Source: Gemmatimonadota bacterium (GTDB lineage: Bacteria; JAAXHH01). Taken from it: a DNA stretch of 64,000 nt. Below the pieces are notes generated by a model, which was not told the origin of the DNA, ran no database searches, and saw only the letters and a list, made by a program, of their open reading frames with translations. The stretch's first letter is position 1. Each line of letters starts with the position of its first letter. The stretch lies in assembly GCA_026705925.1 (NCBI GenBank), contig JAPOZT010000028.1:1-64000 (forward strand), written 5' to 3'. The translations under genes and the position numbers were made by a program. Below, in pieces: positions 16,444 to 27,871 of the stretch.

Positions 16444-18273
16444 TTATATGGCGAAGAAATCCCTCAGGTTGTTCTCGATCTCCGCGTCTTCACGCAGCCT
16501 GGTAAGCCACTCCTGGTACAGTTGATTCTGCTTCTGGATCAGCAACTGCCGTTTCAGGTTTTCCTTCATAATTTCGTAGGTTGTTTCATCGAGCGGCTTC
16601 CGATCCACCAGCTGAATGAGGTAATAGCCTCGATCTCCTTCGACTACTTCGCTGAGTTCGCCGGTCTCCGACAGTTGGAAGGCCCCCCTTATGAAATTCA
16701 GATCCTGTCCGATGCGAGGGATGAATGCCTGTTGTCGCGTGATGGGATCCGTGGTAGCGACTTGATCCGCCATTTCACCGCTTAACGCGTCCAGGTTGCC
16801 ACCAACGAGACCCGCCCGGACCTCTTCGCCGCGAAGCCTGGCCTGTTCCATTTTCCGGTTCCGCACCAGGATCGACCGGATACGCAGTTCCACTTCTTCG
16901 AGGGGCAGTACGCCCGCCGGTTTTACACCGGCGTTTTCAAGAACGTAGAAACCGCTGGTGTTCTCCAGTACCTCTCCGATTTCACCGGGTTCGGACGCAA
17001 AGGCGAAGGACGACGCGCCGCTCAGGTAACCGATGCCGGGGATGAACCCATCGGGGCGGTCGGCGAAAAACCCGGTGGATTCGACCTGAAGGGAATCCGG
17101 CATGGCACGGACGAAGCGGGCCGCATCCTCAAGGCCGCTTTCGACGGCCCGGGCCTGAAGCTGTCTCGCCTCGTCGTTCAGCGCGCTCAGGGTTTGCTGT
17201 CCGGTCATGGTCCTCAGGAGTATGTGGCGCGCGCGGACCTGTTCCTCGCCATCCCTGACCGCGGTCTCTTCCACCTTGATGATGTGCCAGCCGTACTCCG
17301 TCTTCACGGGTTGCGACACGGAACCGGGCGGCGTTTCATAGGCGGCCGCTTCGAATTCCGGAACCATGTCGTTTCGGCCGAAGAAGCCCAGGTCTCCTCC
17401 CTTGGAGGCGTTGGAGGTGTCCTCGGAAAAGTCCCTGGCCAGGGTTTCGAAATCAGCGCCGCTGACAAGCTGGTCGTAAAGCTCGTCGATCTGTCGTTCG
17501 ACACGCTGGGAATCGGCCACGCTTGGTTGCTTCGGAATCATGACGTAGGAAAGCGAAACACGGTCGCCCTCCAGGAACGTATCGGGATGCTCCGCATAGT
17601 AGGCGGCGATATCCTCATCGGTGATCGATTCCGGTTCCACGGCCTGGTCTTCCGGATCGAAGAGGAGGTATCTGGCCGTAAGCTGCTCGTTCTGATTCAC
17701 GAAGGCCTTCCGGACTTCCAGGTTCGTTACACGGGCACCCGAAATCACGCGGTTGATGAGCTTCTGCCGGGGAAGCATCACGCGGAACTGGTCTTCAAGA
17801 AACGACCAGCCTTCGACCGCGGGGTCGTTCAGCGCCTGGAGGTACTTGGTCTGGTCGAATTCGCCGTCCGTCTGGAACATCTCCTGCTGCCTGATATAAT
17901 CCGGCGGATTCGTGCGGATCGCCTCTAGTATTTCGGCGTCGGTTACGCTGATGCCCTGCCGGCCGATGCTCTGTTCGAGCAACGTGAGGTTTACCCGCTG
18001 GTCCCATATTTCGTTGATGATTTCGCGGCGCCGGAACTCGTCTACGTTTCCACCCCGCTGCTGGCGGTCGATTTCCTGCTGGCGTTCCACTTCAAACCGC
18101 AATTCCTCGTAGGACACCGATTCACCGTTGATCGAACCCACGGCATACTGCCCGCCCGGTCCCCTGCCGGTCATGTCGGCGCCCCATTCCAGGCCGATCA
18201 GTCCCACGAACGCAATGACCAGGATAATCATGACGACGTGGGTTCGTTCTCTCAAGAGTTTCATCAAGGCCAT
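16444..18273 (-). CDS. PpiD/SurA-like membrane-anchored peptidyl-prolyl isomerase
   Basis: A periplasmic folding factor of about 609 residues. The track start at 18381 adds 36 residues of repeat-like sequence; I use ATG 18273 (MALMKLLRERTHVVMIILV), which has an AGGAG site upstream and begins just before the single transmembrane anchor, as in PpiD. A SurA-N-like helical region follows, then a parvulin domain (SYVMIPKQPS to TEYGWHIIKVEE) with GGDLGFFGRNDMVPEFE, then a second, degenerate parvulin-like part (VRARHILLRTMTG onward). It is transcribed away from rpmE from its own promoter. Confidence 0.85.
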   Translation of the reverse strand: MALMKLLRERTHVVMIILVIAFVGLIGLEWGADMTGRGPGGQYAVGSINGESVSYEELRFEVERQQEIDRQQRGGNVDEFRRREIINEIWDQRVNLTLLEQSIGRQGISVTDAEILEAIRTNPPDYIRQQEMFQTDGEFDQTKYLQALNDPAVEGWSFLEDQFRVMLPRQKLINRVISGARVTNLEVRKAFVNQNEQLTARYLLFDPEDQAVEPESITDEDIAAYYAEHPDTFLEGDRVSLSYVMIPKQPSVADSQRVERQIDELYDQLVSGADFETLARDFSEDTSNASKGGDLGFFGRNDMVPEFEAAAYETPPGSVSQPVKTEYGWHIIKVEETAVRDGEEQVRARHILLRTMTGQQTLSALNDEARQLQARAVESGLEDAARFVRAMPDSLQVESTGFFADRPDGFIPGIGYLSGASSFAFASEPGEIGEVLENTSGFYVLENAGVKPAGVLPLEEVELRIRSILVRNRKMEQARLRGEEVRAGLVGGNLDALSGEMADQVATTDPITRQQAFIPRIGQDLNFIRGAFQLSETGELSEVVEGDRGYYLIQLVDRKPLDETTYEIMKENLKRQLLIQKQNQLYQEWLTRLREDAEIENNLRDFFAI

Positions 18274-18299
18274 CTTGACAGTGCTCCTTACGGACTTGC

Positions 18300-18347
18300 G
18301 GCGGCCGGGCCAACTGGGCCGACCAGGCTGATCAGGCTGACCAAGCC
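18300..18347. repeat. 9-bp degenerate repeat in the ppiD leader
   Basis: GACCAGGCT, GATCAGGCT, GACCAAGCC and GACCGCATG follow one another in the untranslated leader of the PpiD-like gene. The unit resembles the GACCAGGCG/GACCTGGCG units inside murE. Confidence 0.65.
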
Positions 18348-18384
18348 GACCGCATGATTCCGGACGATGTTGAAAAGACACGTA

Positions 18385-18413
18385 AATATAAAGGACCGGA
18401 TATTCGCCGGCAA
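18385..18413 (-). promoter_or_regulatory. Sigma70-type promoter for the PpiD-like gene
   Basis: Read on the minus strand: TTGCCG (18413-18408), a 17-bp spacer and TATATT (18390-18385), about 110 bp before the chosen start. Confidence 0.6.
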
Positions 18414-18454
18414 CTCATTTGTCCTGAGGCGGGCAACCAATTTGTCCTGAGGCG
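18409..18454. repeat. 23-bp tandem repeat between ppiD and rpmE
   Basis: Two copies of GGCAAC(T/C)(C/A)ATTTGTCCTGAGGCG at 18409-18431 and 18432-18454. The repeat partly overlaps the -35 of the ppiD promoter and ends 25 bp before the rpmE promoter, so copy number could influence both. Confidence 0.88.
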
Positions 18455-18478
18455 GGCCGGCAGTGGGGCAAAAGATGC

Positions 18479-18507
18479 TTGACAGTCCCTGCCGCTTCGC
18501 CTATTAT
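18479..18507 (+). promoter_or_regulatory. Sigma70-type promoter for rpmE-prfA-prmC-proC
   Basis: TTGACA (18479-18484), a 17-bp spacer and TATTAT (18502-18507), about 70 bp upstream of rpmE. Confidence 0.72.
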
Positions 18508-18578
18508 TGCCTGCGCGCTTCGAACGACAAGCGGACCGGCCGTGCAGTTTCAATAGCGATGATCAAGGAGTTAGCCCG

Positions 18579-18782
18579 ATGAAGAGTGGTATTCACCCGG
18601 AATACAAAGTAATCACGGTATCCTGCGCCTGTGGCAATACGTTCCAGACACGCTCGACGATCGACACGATCCACGTGGAGATCTGTTCGGCGTGCCATCC
18701 CTTCTACACCGGGAAGCAGAAGATGGTCGACAGTGCGGGCCGCGTGGAACGCTTCAACAGGAAGTACGGCATAAACGAGTAA
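18579..18782 (+). CDS. rpmE: 50S ribosomal protein L31
   Basis: A 67-residue L31 starting [20 protein letters not shown] at ATG 18579, with AAGGAG 9 nt upstream. The track start at 18507 lies in the promoter -10 and is not used. The cysteines CAC and CSAC show the zinc-binding (C+) form. It heads a unit with prfA and prmC, a common order. Confidence 0.97.
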   Translation: MKSGIHPEYKVITVSCACGNTFQTRSTIDTIHVEICSACHPFYTGKQKMVDSAGRVERFNRKYGINE

Positions 18783-18877
18783 TCCTCAGGTGGAAGCCGC
18801 CCGTTCCTTCCAGGCGCGATGGCCATGCATGCCCCGACCTTCGGTTGCGCCGCTCCCCTTTCCTATTCCATGCCTCC

Positions 18878-19960
<1,083 letters not shown>

Positions 19961-20000
19961 CGCTGGCCACCCAGGCTACGCAAGCCACCGGATGTGATGC

Positions 20001-20942
20001 ATGAACGAATTCGAATGTCCCACCGCATCGACCGTGCTCCAGGCGGTCGACTGGGCAGCCCGTAAGCTGGACGGCCCGGCGGATAAACGCGGCCAGGCGG
20101 ACCACGACGGCCCAGCGGATAAACGCGGCCGTGTCGAATCGGAACTGCTGCTCGGCGAGGTATGCACGTCGAACCGACTCGAGCTGTACCTGGATCACGA
20201 CCGGCGGCTCGACCCGGTGGAATCTTCGCGGTTTTCAGCGCTGGTCAACCGGAGAATGCGCGGTGAGCCGGTCCAGTATCTGACGGGCTGTACGGAATTC
20301 TACGGTCGCGGGTACCAGGTTTCGCCCGCCGTGCTGATCCCCCGGCCCGAGACCGAACGGCTCGTCGACCACGTGCGCCCCTGCCTGGATAAAAAAGCGT
20401 GTGTAGAATCCCCCGCGCGTTTCGCGGACGTCGGCACGGGTACCGGCGTCCTGGCGGTCACGCTCGCCCTGGAATGCCCGTTCGTGCAGGGGTACGCCAC
20501 GGATGTTTCCGATGAGGCCCTGAGGGTCGCGCGCGGGAATGCCGAAAACCTGTTGGGGGTCCGTCAAAGCCGGATCACTTTTATGCAGGGTTCGTTGCTG
20601 GCGCCCCTCGATAGGCTCGCGCCACACACCCTGGACCTGATCGTGTCCAACCCGCCTTACGTCACTTCCCGGGAAATGGACGGCCTGCCGGAGGAGGTAC
20701 GCGGGTACGAACCCCGGCTGGCGCTCCACGGCGGCGAAGACGGTCTTGAATGTCATCGCGCACTCATCGAGCAGGCGCCGGAGTACCTGAATGAAGGCGG
20801 GATGATCGCCCTGGAGATCGGCGCGGCACAGTCCGACGCGGTGACCCGCCTGATGGCGGATCGCCGCGCCTATGGGAACGTGGAGATCGTGAAGGATTAC
20901 AACGGCCTGGACCGCATCGTGTCCGCCATATACGTCGGATAA
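20001..20942 (+). CDS. prmC: Release factor glutamine N5-methyltransferase
   Basis: Methylates the glutamine of the GGQ motif in release factors using SAM. It has the SAM site FADVGTGTGVLAVTLAL and the catalytic NPPY motif in LDLIVSNPPYVTSREM (about residue 216). The 313 residues exceed the usual 280 or so because of a 12-residue tandem repeat (DGPADKRGQADH, DGPADKRGR) in the N-terminal substrate-recognition domain. It directly follows prfA, its substrate gene, and precedes proC by 29 nt. Confidence 0.95.
   Translation: MNEFECPTASTVLQAVDWAARKLDGPADKRGQADHDGPADKRGRVESELLLGEVCTSNRLELYLDHDRRLDPVESSRFSALVNRRMRGEPVQYLTGCTEFYGRGYQVSPAVLIPRPETERLVDHVRPCLDKKACVESPARFADVGTGTGVLAVTLALECPFVQGYATDVSDEALRVARGNAENLLGVRQSRITFMQGSLLAPLDRLAPHTLDLIVSNPPYVTSREMDGLPEEVRGYEPRLALHGGEDGLECHRALIEQAPEYLNEGGMIALEIGAAQSDAVTRLMADRRAYGNVEIVKDYNGLDRIVSAIYVG
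20070..20130 (+). repeat. 36-bp tandem repeat inside prmC
   Basis: GACGGCCC(G/A)GCGGATAAACG is repeated with a 36-bp period (20070-20105, then 20106-20130 partial); 24 of 25 bases match. In frame, encoding DGPADKRG. It includes the 11-mer CCAGGCGGACC, which also occurs in the murE repeat. Confidence 0.92.
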
Positions 20943-20971
20943 GCCCGGCATCATCGACCGGAAGGTGAAAA

Positions 20972-21790
20972 ATGCTCAATAACCACCGCCTCATGATACT
21001 CGGAACAGGAAACATGGGATCCTGCCTGCTCGGCGGCATACGCAGAGCGAATCTCGTTCCCCCGGACCAGATCGTGATTACCGGTCTGCAGTCCGACCAT
21101 CTGAAAGACCTGTCGGATCAGTGGGAAGTACGGTGGACCACCGACAACCGGGAAGCGGTGCGCGAAGCGGATATCGTCATGATCTGCCTCAAGCCCCAGG
21201 CCATCGAGCGCGTTGTGGACGAGGTACGCGACCTGCTGCGTCCCGATCAGCTGCTGATCACGATCGCGGCGGGGGTGACGACAGCCGGGATCACCGAAAT
21301 GACGCGCACCGAGAACCCCGTCGTGCGCGTGATGCCGAACATCGCCTCGCTGGTGGACGAAGGAGCCGCCGCCATTTCACCGGGAAGGTACGCCGGCGAG
21401 GAACATAAGCAGATGGCCGCCCGGATCTTCCAGGCCGTGGGACGGGTCGTGTTCGTGAACGAGCATCTTCTGGACGCCGTGACCGGACTCAGCGGCAGCG
21501 GTCCAGCCTACATATACATGGTCATCGAAGCGCTGTCCGACGGCGGCGTAAAAATGGGCCTGCCCAGGGACGTCGCCCTGGACCTCGCGGCCCAGACCGT
21601 GCTCGGCGCCGCACGGCTGATCCAGGAGACCGGCAAGCATCCCGCGGTATTGCGCGACCAGGTCCTGACGCCGGGCGGCACTACCATCGCAGCGGTACAC
21701 GACCTGGAGATCCGCGGATTGCGCAGCATGCTGATCAGCGCGGTCGAAACCGCCACCCAGCGATCGAGGGAACTCCGGGACGGCAAGTAG
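20972..21790 (+). CDS. proC: Pyrroline-5-carboxylate reductase
   Basis: Catalyses the last step of proline synthesis, reducing pyrroline-5-carboxylate with NAD(P)H in the cytoplasm. The Rossmann motif is LGTGNMGSCLLGGI at the N-terminus; the family signature is GLSGSGPAYIYMVIEAL and the C-terminal part has LTPGGTTIAAVHDLE. At 272 residues it has typical length. GAAGG precedes the ATG. It is the last gene of the rpmE unit; a GC-rich stem-loop follows the stop. Confidence 0.95.
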   Translation: MLNNHRLMILGTGNMGSCLLGGIRRANLVPPDQIVITGLQSDHLKDLSDQWEVRWTTDNREAVREADIVMICLKPQAIERVVDEVRDLLRPDQLLITIAAGVTTAGITEMTRTENPVVRVMPNIASLVDEGAAAISPGRYAGEEHKQMAARIFQAVGRVVFVNEHLLDAVTGLSGSGPAYIYMVIEALSDGGVKMGLPRDVALDLAAQTVLGAARLIQETGKHPAVLRDQVLTPGGTTIAAVHDLEIRGLRSMLISAVETATQRSRELRDGK

Positions 21791-21814
21791 ATTCACCTCG
21801 GATATACAGACCAA

Positions 21815-21840
21815 CGCAGGCCGGATGCCGCCGGCCTGCG
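21815..21840 (+). terminator. Stem-loop after proC, possible terminator
   Basis: CGCAGGCCGG, a 6-nt loop, then CCGGCCTGCG: a perfect 10-bp stem 25 nt after the proC stop. There is no U-run directly after it (T-runs begin about 30 nt later), so intrinsic termination is uncertain. Confidence 0.5.
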
Positions 21841-22114
21841 GGCCGCATGACGCACCGATTCAGTAAGCCCCACCATTTTTTTCAACTTTTTTCTGCATAC
21901 ATGATTGCCTAACCCGCGCAGTGGTCGGGAAAACCGCGCCGCGACGGACCTCCCGCGTTCAAGACGCCATATGGTGTTGTTTTGGTGGCATCCCGTGGTA
22001 TATGGTGTCAACGTATGATGTGTATCAACATATATATAGTCTTTTGGGCACTTGGAGTTACGGAGTTTTCCTTATCCATAGGTAAAGAAAACCGATGTAA
22101 GTCCATTTTTTATT

Positions 22115-22143
22115 TTGACAATATGGGGGGCGCAATGTAGTAT
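22115..22143 (+). promoter_or_regulatory. dcw cluster promoter (Pmra)
   Basis: TTGACA (22115-22120), a 17-bp spacer and TAGTAT (22138-22143). The MraZ-type boxes begin immediately after the -10, over the expected transcription start. Confidence 0.7.
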
Positions 22144-22170
22144 AGTGGGAAGAAGTGGGACAAAGTGGGT
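22144..22170 (+). promoter_or_regulatory. MraZ operator: three GTGGG boxes, 10-nt period
   Basis: AGTGGGAAGA, AGTGGGACAA and AGTGGGTCAC follow each other; GTGGG starts at 22145, 22155 and 22165, exactly one helical turn apart. MraZ of other bacteria binds such GTGGG-N5 direct repeats in front of its own operon. The site lies 97 bp before mraZ. Confidence 0.85.
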
Positions 22171-22266
22171 CACCGAACATCCTAACTGCCAAACACTTGT
22201 ATAGTATTCTTAAATGATCACCTCATGTTAGGGTGTTTACTCCTTTGTATTTCAAGGAGATGACGG

Positions 22267-22707
22267 ATGGTCAACTTCCTGGGATCATACACGCACACCG
22301 TGGATCACAAAGGACGGGTGAATGTCCCTGTGAAGTTTCGCAAGCACATCCGGACCGATGAGGACGACACGCTGATCATCACGCGGGGACTCGACGGATG
22401 TCTCTTCGTATATCCGATCGACGAGTGGGAACAGATCGACACCCGTTTGCGCGAACTGCCCATCACGAAGCAGAACACGCGGGTCTTCATCAGGATGCTC
22501 TCGTCGGAGGCCGTGGCGGTTTCCATGGACAAGCAGGGGCGCATCGCGCTTCCCCGGCAATTGATCGAACGGGCCGGCATCGAATCCGAAGTGCTGATCG
22601 TCGGTACGCTCGACCACTTTGAAATCTGGAGTCCCAAGGAATACAAGAAAGTGATGGACGAATCGGGACACACCTACGAAGAGATCGCGGAATCCCTGTT
22701 CGTCTGA
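22267..22707 (+). CDS. mraZ: Transcriptional regulator MraZ
   Basis: A 146-residue DNA-binding protein of the AbrB-like fold that autoregulates the dcw cluster. Both conserved half-domains are visible: DHKGRVNVPVKFR near the N-terminus and DKQGRIALPRQLIERAG in the middle. AAGGAG lies 7 nt before the ATG. It is the first gene of the cluster and is preceded by its predicted operator, so feedback control is likely. rsmH follows closely. Confidence 0.97.
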   Translation: MVNFLGSYTHTVDHKGRVNVPVKFRKHIRTDEDDTLIITRGLDGCLFVYPIDEWEQIDTRLRELPITKQNTRVFIRMLSSEAVAVSMDKQGRIALPRQLIERAGIESEVLIVGTLDHFEIWSPKEYKKVMDESGHTYEEIAESLFV

Positions 22708-22747
22708 TCATTTGAAGCCCATGGGCAATTGCAACGGCGGAATAGAC

Positions 22748-23710
22748 ATGGGGCTGGCAGATTCGTACATCCATGTTCCGGTTCTTGCCGGGAAAATAGC
22801 CGAAATGATCGTGTGGAACAGGTCGGGGACATACGTGGACGGAACCATAGGAGGAGGCGGTCACGCGCGCGCCATCATGGACAAGCTGGATGAATCCGGC
22901 CGGCTGATCGGCCTGGACAAGGACCTTGAAGCGGTCCGCGTGTCCAGAGCCAGGCTGGCGGGCGGCGGAACCCCTCGCGTGGATATCATGCATCGTGACT
23001 TTACGGAACTGGCGTCCGTGCTGGAAGCGGAACGCATCCCACGGGTGGACGGACTGTTTCTGGACCTGGGCGTGTCATCGTACCAGATCGATACGCCCGG
23101 CCGTGGATTCTCGTTCCAGTCCGAAGGTCCGCTCGACATGCGCATGGACCGGGGCGGAGCGCTGACGGCAGCCGACATCGTCAACGGCCGTTCCCGGGAC
23201 GAAATCGAACGGATCATCGGTGAGTACGGCGAGGAACGGCAGGCCCGCAGCGTCGCGAACGCGATCGTCAGGAACCGCGCGAAGTCACCGCTGACCTCCA
23301 CCACCGGGCTGGCCGAGACGATCAGGTCGGCGGTTCGCCGCAGATGGGCGGTCAAGTCCTGCGCCCGGGTGTTCCAGGCACTGCGCATCGCCGTGAACCA
23401 GGAGCTGGACAGATTGAGAACGGCATTGGACAACCTGCTGCCGCTGCTGAGCGGCCGGGGTCGTTTCGGCGTCATATCCTATCATTCGTTAGAGGACCGC
23501 ATGGTCAAGCGTACGTTCGAAACCTGGGCTTCGGATTGCATTTGCCCGCCGGGTCTTCCGCAATGCGTGTGCCGGCACGAGCGCGTCGCCGTGATGCACA
23601 CCAGGCGGGCCGTCGTGGCTTCACGGGAAGAGGTCACGGCAAACCCGCGGGCCCGAAGCGCCAGGTTTCGTATGATCGAACGCTTGCCCGACGATCATTC
23701 CGCAAGCTGA
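22748..23710 (+). CDS. rsmH: 16S rRNA (cytosine1402-N4)-methyltransferase
   Basis: Methylates C1402 of 16S rRNA. Motifs are YVDGTIGGGGHARAIMD (SAM site), LFLDLGVSSYQIDTPGRGFS, and the C-terminal ISYHSLEDRMVKRTF. The track start is TTG 22712; I use ATG 22748 (MGLADSYIHVPVL), where family similarity begins, with a GGCGGA site before it, giving about 320 residues. ATG 22721 is an alternative. Position after mraZ is the universal dcw order. Confidence 0.95.
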   Translation: MGLADSYIHVPVLAGKIAEMIVWNRSGTYVDGTIGGGGHARAIMDKLDESGRLIGLDKDLEAVRVSRARLAGGGTPRVDIMHRDFTELASVLEAERIPRVDGLFLDLGVSSYQIDTPGRGFSFQSEGPLDMRMDRGGALTAADIVNGRSRDEIERIIGEYGEERQARSVANAIVRNRAKSPLTSTTGLAETIRSAVRRRWAVKSCARVFQALRIAVNQELDRLRTALDNLLPLLSGRGRFGVISYHSLEDRMVKRTFETWASDCICPPGLPQCVCRHERVAVMHTRRAVVASREEVTANPRARSARFRMIERLPDDHSAS

Positions 23711-23745
23711 AATACGCACCACCTATTACGACCGGAGAGGCCGAC

Positions 23746-24168
23746 ATGAAATCCGCTTTCAGATTCCGCAGCGACCATCCGTACATGGGACAGTTGTTCA
23801 GCTGGATCGGTATGATCGCGCTCGTCACGTCGCTGAGCATGTTTTACATCTGGCACCAGGTGGAAACCAGGAACCTGAAGCAGGAGATCCTTCAACTGGA
23901 GCACCAGAAAGAGGCGATGGAAAAGAAAAGCGCCTACCTGCACGTTCGGATCGTCCGGCTTGCGGAACAGCTCCGGAACGAAACCGTGGCCATGCATCGT
24001 TTCGAACTGGAACACGCGGCAGTCGGACAGGTCGTGGTCATGGACGCGGTGGACACGGCCGTGGCATTGGCCGGCACCGAGCCCGATGTGAGGGCGATCG
24101 CGGGTAAACCGGCGGACGACGCGTTGATCCTCGCCTCGTTCCGAACGGCTCGAGTGGATACCCGATGA
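23746..24168 (+). CDS. ftsL: Cell division protein FtsL
   Basis: A small bitopic divisome protein. Start ATG 23746 (MKSAFRFRSDHPYMG), with GGAGAGG upstream, gives 140 residues; the track ORF from 23344 runs through rsmH in another frame. It has a short cytoplasmic N-terminus, one transmembrane segment (SWIGMIALVTSLSMFYIW), then a predicted periplasmic coiled coil (NLKQEILQLEHQKEAMEKKS). Sequence is poorly conserved in this family; the assignment rests on topology and location between rsmH and ftsI. It would bind FtsB-like partners and activate FtsWI. Confidence 0.85.
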   Translation: MKSAFRFRSDHPYMGQLFSWIGMIALVTSLSMFYIWHQVETRNLKQEILQLEHQKEAMEKKSAYLHVRIVRLAEQLRNETVAMHRFELEHAAVGQVVVMDAVDTAVALAGTEPDVRAIAGKPADDALILASFRTARVDTR

Positions 24169-24180
24169 GGTATATCCGAT

Positions 24181-26259
24181 ATGGTCGCGAAATCCTGTAT
24201 GCGCAGACTGACCTTCCTCTTCGCGGTCGGTATGTTGCTGTGCGCGGGTCTCGGATTTCGAATCGCCGTGATACAGATTCGCGACGGCGAGACCTACAGG
24301 CAGCGGGCGCGTGACCAGCAGCACCGGGTCGTCACCATCGATCCCCGGCGTGGACGTATCTTCGATCGAAACGGTAACACGCTGGCGCTGAGCGTCGAGT
24401 TCGACTCCTTCGGCATCCAGGATCTCGACGGGGAACGGTTCAGTGCCGCGGACGTCGGCAACCTGGCCGTACAACTCTCCCAGATCACCGGCGAAGATCC
24501 CCGGCATATCGTGGACCGGATTTCCGGAACCTCCGACTTCCGGTACCTGGTACGATGGGTGAATCCGGAGACCAGCGAACGGATAAGGGGGCTGTCCACC
24601 TACCCCCGTTTCGAACCTTATATCCGCACGGAAAAGGAAGCAAGGCGGGTCTATCCCTACCGGACCGCCGCCGGCCAGGTCCTGGGATTCAGCGTCGATG
24701 GCGCCGGACAGGCCGGATTCGAAATGGAACATAACCGGCTGCTGTCCGGTATAGAAGGATACAGCGTTGTCCAGATCGATGCCCAGCGGCGGGCCTATAC
24801 GTGGCTGGACGACTACCAGAAGTTGGCGGAGAACGGCGCGGACGTCGTCCTGACCATCGATATAGCGGCCCAGGTCGCCGCGGAACAGGTGCTTGAAGAG
24901 ACGATTGCATGGCACGAAGCACTCGGCGGCATGGTCATCGTGATGGATCCGGGGAACGGCGACATACTGGCCATGGCCAGCTCGCCGGATTTCGATCCCA
25001 ACACGCCGGGCCGTTTCCCATTCGAAGCCCAGAAGATCAGGCCCGTGGTAGACACCTACGAGCCCGGCTCGACGTTCAAGATCGTCGCCGCGACCGCGAC
25101 CCTGGAGACCGGCGCGTTCTCCCTCGAGGACCGGATAGATACGAGCGGCGGGCGGATAGACCTGGGTACCCAGACTATTTCGGACCACGAAGTCTTCGAT
25201 GAACTGACCGTGCGGGAAGTCTTCGAGCATTCCAGCAACGTGGGCACGGTGAAAATCGCCCTGGAACTCGGCGAGAAGACATTTTACGAATACACCCGGT
25301 CATTCGGCTTTGGCATGAAGACGGGCGTCGAGCTGCCGGGCGAGGTCAACGGGATCCTGCACAAACCGGCCAGGTGGTCCGGGTCGACGTTGCCCACCAT
25401 GTCCATTGGCTATGGAGTTTCCGTTACCGGGGTGCAACTGGCGTCCGCCTACTGCGCGGTGGCCAACGGGGGGCTGCTTCTGCAACCCCGGATCATCAAG
25501 TCCATCCGGAGAAACGACGGTACAGCGGAGTCCTTTCCGAAATCCGTCGTTCGAAGGGTGATGAAACGGCAGACTGCCGACACCCTGCTGGACGTGTTTA
25601 CCGGGGTGGTGGACCGGGGCACGGGGACGAGGGCCGCGATACCCGGATTCAAGGTCGCCGGAAAGACAGGCACGGCCTGGAAGGCGCGTGAAGACGGCAG
25701 GGGATACACCCGGAACTACCGGTCCTCCTTCGTCGGCATGTTTCCCGCGTTGGACCCGGAAATCGTGGTATTGGTCATGATCGACGAACCGAAGAGACGC
25801 GGTTTCTACGGTGGATCGGTTGCCGCGCCCGTCTTCAATAAACTCGTTCGCCGTCTCGTCCATCTGCCGGACGGCCCGGTGGAGTCGATCCCCGAAACCG
25901 ACGACGGCCTGCCGTTGCACCTGGCCTCCATCGAGCCGAATTCCGCTTCGGACCGTGAATCCGGGTTATCCAGCCGGTCAGGTCCGGGTTTCAGCGGACA
26001 GTTGCTTCAGGACCTGCTTCCGCTCGACGGCCACTGGGAAATCGAGCGTCCCGGCACCCTCGCCGGGGAGGAACGGACCCGGATCGAACTGCCGTCCGTG
26101 ATCGGCATGAGCGTACGGGAAGCCGTCAAGACCCTGGCCGAAATGGGCATTGAAGCAACCATCGTCGGCACGGGCTATGTCCGGCGCCAGATTCCGGCAC
26201 CGGGCCGTGAGGTCTATTCCGGTGATCGATGCATCATCGAATGCGGCCCATATAACTAG
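24181..26259 (+). CDS. ftsI: Peptidoglycan transpeptidase FtsI (PBP3) with PASTA domain
   Basis: A class B penicillin-binding protein that cross-links septal peptidoglycan. It has an N-terminal membrane anchor (LTFLFAVGMLLCAGLGFRIAV), the dimerisation domain, and the transpeptidase with STFK (about residue 297), SSN (about 350) and KTGT (about 494). The last 55 or so residues (LPSVIGMSVREAVKTLAEMG) form one PASTA domain, giving 692 residues in total. Location between ftsL and murE supports FtsI over other class B PBPs; a second class B PBP (mrdA) lies in the mre cluster. Confidence 0.95.
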   Translation: MVAKSCMRRLTFLFAVGMLLCAGLGFRIAVIQIRDGETYRQRARDQQHRVVTIDPRRGRIFDRNGNTLALSVEFDSFGIQDLDGERFSAADVGNLAVQLSQITGEDPRHIVDRISGTSDFRYLVRWVNPETSERIRGLSTYPRFEPYIRTEKEARRVYPYRTAAGQVLGFSVDGAGQAGFEMEHNRLLSGIEGYSVVQIDAQRRAYTWLDDYQKLAENGADVVLTIDIAAQVAAEQVLEETIAWHEALGGMVIVMDPGNGDILAMASSPDFDPNTPGRFPFEAQKIRPVVDTYEPGSTFKIVAATATLETGAFSLEDRIDTSGGRIDLGTQTISDHEVFDELTVREVFEHSSNVGTVKIALELGEKTFYEYTRSFGFGMKTGVELPGEVNGILHKPARWSGSTLPTMSIGYGVSVTGVQLASAYCAVANGGLLLQPRIIKSIRRNDGTAESFPKSVVRRVMKRQTADTLLDVFTGVVDRGTGTRAAIPGFKVAGKTGTAWKAREDGRGYTRNYRSSFVGMFPALDPEIVVLVMIDEPKRRGFYGGSVAAPVFNKLVRRLVHLPDGPVESIPETDDGLPLHLASIEPNSASDRESGLSSRSGPGFSGQLLQDLLPLDGHWEIERPGTLAGEERTRIELPSVIGMSVREAVKTLAEMGIEATIVGTGYVRRQIPAPGREVYSGDRCIIECGPYN

Positions 26260-26308
26260 CCGTCCCATCGCTCGCCTCGAGCGGACGGCGGCACTGAGGG
26301 TCAAGACG

Positions 26309-27863
<1,555 letters not shown>

Positions 27864-27871
<8 letters not shown>

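Larger units (their letters stand above)
21791..22266 (+). other. AT-rich leader region of the dcw cluster
   Basis: A 476-bp gene-free stretch, visibly more AT-rich than the rest. It holds a stem-loop after proC, T-runs around 21870-21895, an ATATATATAG run near 22031, one near-match to a DnaA box (TTATCCATA, 22072), a promoter at 22115-22143, and three GTGGG boxes. The 72-residue minus-strand ORF in it shows no family features. Confidence 0.8.

Noticed and set aside
21793-22011. 72-codon minus-strand ORF between proC and mraZ
   Set aside because: No homology-like features or ribosome site; it overlaps the stem-loop and T-runs.
21791-22266. Possible replication origin because of AT-richness and one DnaA-like box
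   Set aside because: Only a single near-match (TTATCCATA) was seen, with no dnaA, dnaN or gidA gene nearby. The dcw promoter explains the region better.
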